From positions 1,405,817 through 1,469,816 of the forward strand of contig JAKOGI010000026.1 of the NCBI GenBank assembly GCA_029747015.1: a stretch of 64,000 nucleotides of DNA, in the 5' to 3' direction. This DNA comes from Carnegiea gigantea. Taxonomy: Eukaryota; Streptophyta; Magnoliopsida; Caryophyllales; Cactaceae. The translations under genes were made by a program, and so were the position numbers. The notes below the pieces were generated by a model that worked only from the letters and a program-made list of their open reading frames with translations, had not been told where the DNA came from and ran no database searches. Each line of letters opens with the position of its first letter. Position 1 is the stretch's first letter. Positions 59,297-64,000 of this stretch are shown piece after piece.

Positions 59297-59419
59297 ACCC
59301 TAAACCCTAGAAACCCTAACCCTAGAAACCCTAAACCCTAAACCCTAACCCTAACCTCTAAACCCTAAACCCTAAACCCTAAACCCTAAACCCGAACCCT
59401 CGAAACCCTGAACCCTAAA
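59297..59419. repeat. Interstitial telomeric repeat (CCCTAAA)n
   Basis: About 16-17 units of CCCTAAA, with CCCTAGAAA and CCCTAA variants, in one orientation. It lies only a few bases from the CACTA-derived coding remnant at 59436. Confidence 0.95.
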
Positions 59420-59435
59420 CTTCTAATGTTTATGT

Positions 59436-59975
59436 GTGCATATGCATGAGGAACACAGAAAGAGATGGCAGGAGTACATGTCCTCCCAACCCTCCACCGA
59501 CGACAGTTCCCAAAGCCTTGCACTTTCTAAGCGTGACATTTGGGTTCAAGGAAATCTCACTAGAAAGGGATGCGTGTATGGCTTTGGTGCTGAGGGAGTT
59601 GTGATGAAGCAGCGGTCTCGCCTATCAGTTTCGAGTTATTCCTCTATCAACAACTATGATGCATGCGAAATGGCAGTGAGATTGAATGAGAGTGCTACCA
59701 AAGCAGCAGAGCAGGCTCACCAAAAAGAGCTGCAAGTGTTTCGCAAACATGTCGAGGAGGAAATAAGGGCGAAGGTCGCTGTCGAAGTGAACAGTCATTG
59801 AGCTGAGAAGGAAGCTAAATTTCAAAATGATATGGCTGAAGAAAATGCTGCGAGCCAGCTAGATAAGATGAAGGTTAAGAGCAAGATGAGCAAGCTCTAG
59901 AGATTTTTCAAGAGTCAGCAAGCTGGGTCCTCAATAGCACTGCCAGATACGATTTCTTCAGAAGATGCCTCCACT
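59436..59975 (+). pseudogene. CACTA-associated gene remnant (Transposase_24-like C-terminus)
   Basis: The frame 59436-59801 encodes HRKRWQEYMSS, then RKGCVYGFGAEGVVMKQRS and a Ser-rich stretch. A long charged helix follows (QKELQVFRKHVEEEIRAKVAV). This matches the C-terminal end of plant En/Spm-type Transposase_24 proteins (RxYGLGSEG-type motif followed by coiled coil). A stop at 59799 is followed by more in-frame coiled-coil-like sequence to about 59975. The N-terminal part is missing and the telomeric array is in its place. Confidence 0.6.
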
Positions 59976-60289
59976 TGAGCCTCCAAAGATAAAGGTACAT
60001 GATGATGAAGATGAGCCCGACACAACCGACTTGGGTGATTCCTCCCATAACTAGTTACGTTCATGTCATGTTTGTTGTTGGTCCATTATGTCTATGTTAC
60101 GATGCGTTTTAGTAGTTGAACAATTTTTGTTATGTTTTTTAATCATGCGTGTTGAACCTATGTAGGTACATTTTAAACAATTCTAATGCAACTGTATATT
60201 AATTTCAAGATTTTATTACGTAAATAATATCACTTAGTTTGTTTGTTGACGTGCTTCGACATTGACTAAATTGGAAATGCTACATCCGA

Positions 60290-60765
60290 AAAAATATGTG
60301 AGTTTGGTTTTGACGGATTTTTTACCAGCGACTGCAAAAATTTTGACGGAAAATACAGTTTCTGTCAAAATTTTTGACGCTTTCAGCCAAACTGCCTGTC
60401 AAAAATTTTGCCCAGACCATAAAATCCATTCTTTTCACACTTTTAACGGACAACCTAATCGGTCAAAATTTTCCGTCAAAAACTATTCTGACGAGACAGA
60501 AATCTGTCAAAATTTCCGTCGAAATATTATTGACGGGCTGTCAATCTATCAAAATGGGTCGTCACAAAAATTTTGACGGAATGTCAGTCCCTCAAAAAGT
60601 TTTTGTCAAAATTTTTGACGGGTCAGTCAAAAATGCGATTTCGACCAAGGGTTTTTGACGGGCATTCTTTCCATCAAAATTTTCGTCAAAAAGGCTACTT
60701 TCCGTCAAAAAATCAACTTTTCCCCATCAAAAAGTCGGTTGAAAAAAGTCCCCCATCTTGTAGTA
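60290..60765 (+). mobile_element. CACTA 3' subterminal array and terminus
   Basis: More than fifteen copies of TTTTGACGGA or its reverse complement TCCGTCAAAA are packed into about 470 bp, in both orientations. The block ends TCTTGTAGTA at 60756-60765, one base from the CACTA terminus TCTTGTAGTG. Such subterminal motifs are binding sites for the TNPA-type protein. Together with the coding remnant at 59436, this is the right end of one CACTA element. Confidence 0.75.
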
Positions 60766-61075
60766 CCTAATTATAACATTAACACGATAAGAAGAAATGC
60801 TGCAATAAATATGATATGTATTCATTAAAATAATTGATTTTAAGCTAGATGAATATCCTTTCCCTCTAATCCCCCTCCCCAAAAATAAAAACAAAACCAA
60901 AAGAGAAGAAAAGACTTCCATTTAAATTTTTTTGGCCTTCCAAGTCACGTAATTGTGATCGATCTATGAATATGACCATCTTCATTGGAAAACAATGAAC
61001 AGAGAGTAATAAAACATACATCATAATGTCATAATTAAAGATATAAATAGAAAGTATTTCGATTAATAAAAGGAT
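60766..61075. other. AT-rich spacer
   Basis: No gene or repeat recognised. Confidence 0.5.
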
Positions 61076-64000
61076 CTTTGGACATAAATAATTTGAACTT
61101 TGAGGGCATTTGCCAACAATAATCCGGACTTTAAAAATAGTTGTCAGTAATATACCACCGCCAAGTATTGGGAGTCATGACTCGGTGGTTTTCTGGCATA
61201 GCGCTGGAGCTTGTACACATGGATGTGCAATTTTAACAAAAGTCAACTATTTGACCTGACACCTCATTATCATTTGATTTACTCTTTTTAAACTCAAAAA
61301 TCTTGACAAACACCCACCCTCTCCTGCTTTCTTACTTTTTTCTTCCGTTACGTCTTCTCTCTCTTCATGTCTCCGTTTGCAGAATAAATACACTTCAACT
61401 CGGCCAACCAACACAACATTCTACGCCTTAAAAAACTCCCCACATTTTCCTATTGCTCACAATCGGTGCCAATAGAAGTATTCTTGAAGACATTCATTCA
61501 AATTTGAGGAAGAAAAGTTGAAGGAGCTTAGTTTTTGAGACAGGAATTTGCAGAGAAAAACAACAACATAACTCAAGGAATTGGGCTGCGAAATAGTTCC
61601 AAGCTTGCAAAGGTCAGTTTTTTTGCCTAAAGAATATTTTATTTCACATGTTTGTAGATGATTTGAGCAATGACATGAGTTCAGGTAGTTATTTTGATGG
61701 TTATTGTGAAATCTTGTTTCTAGGGTTTTTGGGGATGATTCCTATGTAATGCTCAAAGAATTGGGCTTTTGTGAGCATTATGATTGAAATTTTTATTGTT
61801 TATTTTGTGTTAATAATGAAAGCAGATAATGGACAATGTAGCCCTCGAAATTCACTAGGGGGGAGTCTAATGAAGGAGAATAATATGATGAAATATGAAG
61901 CAGGTTTCACTAGCTTAATTGAACCATATGAAATTGATAAACTATCATATTTTGAGATTAAAGGGCGTCTTTAGAATGTGGCTATGAAAGTTCATTTGTG
62001 TTGGATTTTTGGTATCAAGTGCCTGGAATGTCTGTTGATGGAGGGCTGAGGAGATTATTAACTGATGCTCATTCCATGGAGTTAACGGCATGTATTAGTG
62101 GTCATAAGAGATTGATTGTGTATGTGGTTCATGGGTCTAGTGAGCCTGTAGTTCTCCCATATGCCTTGCCTAGTACATAATCAAATGAAGTTGCAGGTAG
62201 TGCACCATCCCCATCTGCCATAGCAAACAATGAAGGAGGGACCGCTCCCAAAAAGTAAGCCTACCAATCCACTAAAAAACCAACCTATAGGCCTAGCGGC
62301 CCTAACCAGAAGAAAAAACACTCAGAGAAAAAGAGCATTTGGTAGCCCATCTTCCAAATCCACTAGCCCACCCACCAAAAAACCAACTCAGCATGTCTCA
62401 CCAACCCCAACCTCTAAAAAACAAAGTCCTAAAGTGCCCTCAAGTAAGCTAATAAGCCCAACCCTTTAGAACCAAAGTCCTCAATTAACCTCAAGTAACC
62501 CTGCTACTCTAAGCCCCCAAAAATCCTCTTCACCCTTGCCAGCTAATTATAATATGAGAACACCAAGAACCCCAAAGGCCCAACCAAAGTCCCAAATAAT
62601 ATTCTCTGGTCCATCTCCCTAACCTGAGAACATAACCCATGTTACATATGATTTTGAAGATTGTAGGCCAGATTCATCAATACCATGGGATAAATTGATT
62701 GGGGAATATACTTTCAATGAACTCACAGGGAAGTGAGTATGTGCCTAGTGAAGCTTCTGAGACAGAGGATGATGATGAAAGGGAGCCAAGCTATGTTGGC
62801 GATGATGACATTGAAACTAGTAATGAGGAACGGGCCACTGCTAAGGCTAGGGTGCATGAGTTTTCAAATGCAAAAGAATGAGGCTTCAAAGACAAGAACT
62901 ATTAAGGGTGGCAAGGAAAGTGAAACTCAACCAGAAGTTGTATGAGGATTCTAAGGGCAAAATGGGATAGCCCTAGTAAGAGTGGTGATGAGGACTAGCT
63001 AGACTCCTAAGGAAGATGGAAAGAGCATCTAGGGTTGGTGTGGATACTGATTTCAAAAACTTCAAATGGCAAGTTGGCAAACCTTTAGAACAATTGAAAA
63101 GTTCAAGGATGCAGTTGTGAGATTTGCACTTGCACATGATTATGACTTGAAGATTGGTGTATCTGAAAGTACTAGGAAGTGGATTGTTGCAGTGTGTACA
63201 AAATCATGCAAGTTTAAGGTATATGCCTCTTGGGACAAAGAGAAGACTACTTCTGCAGTTAGAACAGTGATTAACTATCACAAATGTAGAAGAAACATGC
63301 TGAAGAATAGGAAGTGCAAGTCATCCTGGCTTGCCAAGTGTTACCTCTACAAATTCAGGGAAAAGCCTAGTTGGCCTACAGCAGAGATTGTCAATCAGGT
63401 AAAGCATGAATTTCTGATATGCCTTAAGAATTGGGTGGCCTACAAACTGAGAGAAGCAGCTCACACAATGTTGTATGGATCCATGAAGCATCATTATTAT
63501 AATCTGGACAGCTATATTGAAGAACTAGAAAGGTCAAGTGAAGCCAGAACCTTCATTTTGGAGACAGACCCCAAAATTGTTAAAGAAATCTCGGTGTTTC
63601 AAAGGTTTTTTATATGTTTTAAAGGATTGAAAAATTGTTTCGTAGGAGGTTGTAGACCTGTTATATGCATTGATGCAAGTTTCTTGAAAACTTTCCTTGG
63701 AGGGACTTTGTCATCTGCTATTGGAATAGATGGAAACAACCCAATGTCTCCACTTGCTTGGGCTATGATACAGGGAGAGAACAATGATAGTTGGGAATGG
63801 TTCTTGACCAATGTGAGGGCTTCACTTGGAGATATAAATCGAATGGCTTGACAATCATCTCTGACCAGCATAAGGTACTTCATATACTATGCAATGTTGC
63901 ATGTTTGTTTGCTGTTGTATGAGTATGGAAACAATGTTTATTTTTGTTATTTCTTTTCAAGCAATCATCCATGTTGTTATAGTTATGCTTCTAAACTCTG
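61076..64000 (+). mobile_element. Mutator-like element 3 (MULE-3), right part outside the window
   Basis: A MuDR-type transposase gene starts near 61816. About 700 bases upstream is a TIR-like stretch (about 61076-61150, AATAATCCGGACTTTAAAAAT and ATATACCACC). The left border is uncertain. It is a different subfamily from MULE-1/2: the N-terminal PB1-like and DNA-binding regions do not align closely with theirs. The element continues beyond 64000. Confidence 0.6.
61816..64000 (+). pseudogene. MuDR-type transposase of MULE-3, frameshifted and cut by the window edge
   Basis: The start is probably ATG 61816 (MKADNGQCSPRN). A PB1-like domain follows (DKLSYFEIKGRL, stop at 61972, frame change, then WYQVPGMSVDGGLRRL and LTACISGHKRLIVYVVHGSS). 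A Pro/Lys-rich linker (62230-62640) and an acidic linker (62733-62880, SEASETEDDDEREPS) come next. The long open frame 63066-63851 contains the MuDR DNA-binding region (FRTIEKFKDAVVRFALAH, then KWIVAVCTKSCKFKVYAS). It also contains the catalytic core start (VICIDASFLKT, GIDGNNPMSPLAWAMIQGEN, SWEWFLTNVRASLGDIN). A one-base shift near 63845 separates it from GLTIISDQHK, after which a GT donor (63877) starts an intron. Confidence 0.8.

Noticed and set aside
59436..59801. Possible host coiled-coil gene
   Set aside because: The RKGCVYGFGAEG motif and the nearby CACTA subterminal array point to a transposon-derived C-terminal remnant.

Overview
The window looks like plant nuclear DNA, most likely from a eudicot. 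The two host genes have plant-type exons and GT-AG introns, the intergenic DNA is AT-rich, there is an interstitial CCCTAAA (plant telomere) array, and almost every plant transposon class is present. I cannot name the species. No bacterial operon, CRISPR array, rRNA or tRNA gene is visible. By eye, well over half of the sequence is transposon-derived, with several clear nestings.

Layout. 1-1719: a minus-strand non-autonomous LTR element whose second LTR runs off the left edge. 1726-3660: a decayed RTE-type LINE. 4802-11041: a nearly full-length but broken L1-type LINE with a 9-bp target duplication. 11262-15766: a PIF/Harbinger transposon with decayed Myb/SANT and DDE genes. 16348-16716: a small Harbinger-type MITE. 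About 17130-18067: an internally deleted hAT element lying in the leader of a real gene. 18920-21125: an intact three-exon adenylate kinase 6 (AAK6) gene. 22135-27511 and 37082-42064: two Mutator-like elements (MULEs) of one family in inverted orientation, the first carrying a TRIM. Between them, 28203-36773: a hAT element of the DUF4371/ZMYM1-like type, interrupted by a Copia element (30497-35382, target duplication GCTTA). 43912-51255 (minus): a seven-exon BIM1-like bHLH gene with a solo LTR in its first coding intron. 52.3-58.3 kb: microsatellite, MITEs, degenerate satellites and a CACTA fragment. 59.3-60.8 kb: an interstitial telomeric array next to a CACTA remnant. About 61.1 kb to the end: the 5' part of a third, different MULE.

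The two host genes are unrelated. AAK6 is a nuclear adenylate kinase/ATPase linked to ribosome assembly. BIM1 proteins are bHLH partners of the brassinosteroid factor BES1. The BIM1-like copy reads through in phase, but it lacks the acidic central segment and part of the N-terminus, and one intron starts with AT instead of GT.

The most unusual signal is in the inverted MULE pair. The copies differ by roughly 10% over most of their length, yet share a 1250-bp tract (23482-24731 against 39337-40586, inverted) in which I found one mismatch and no indel. This is the expected trace of gene conversion, unless it is an assembly artefact. The arrangement could also be transcribed into a long hairpin. 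Other notable points: a conserved GRF-type zinc-finger plus membrane-segment ORF carried by both MULEs, a hAT-derived leader for AAK6, and an LTR with a cluster of perfect heat-shock elements. All alignments were done by eye.
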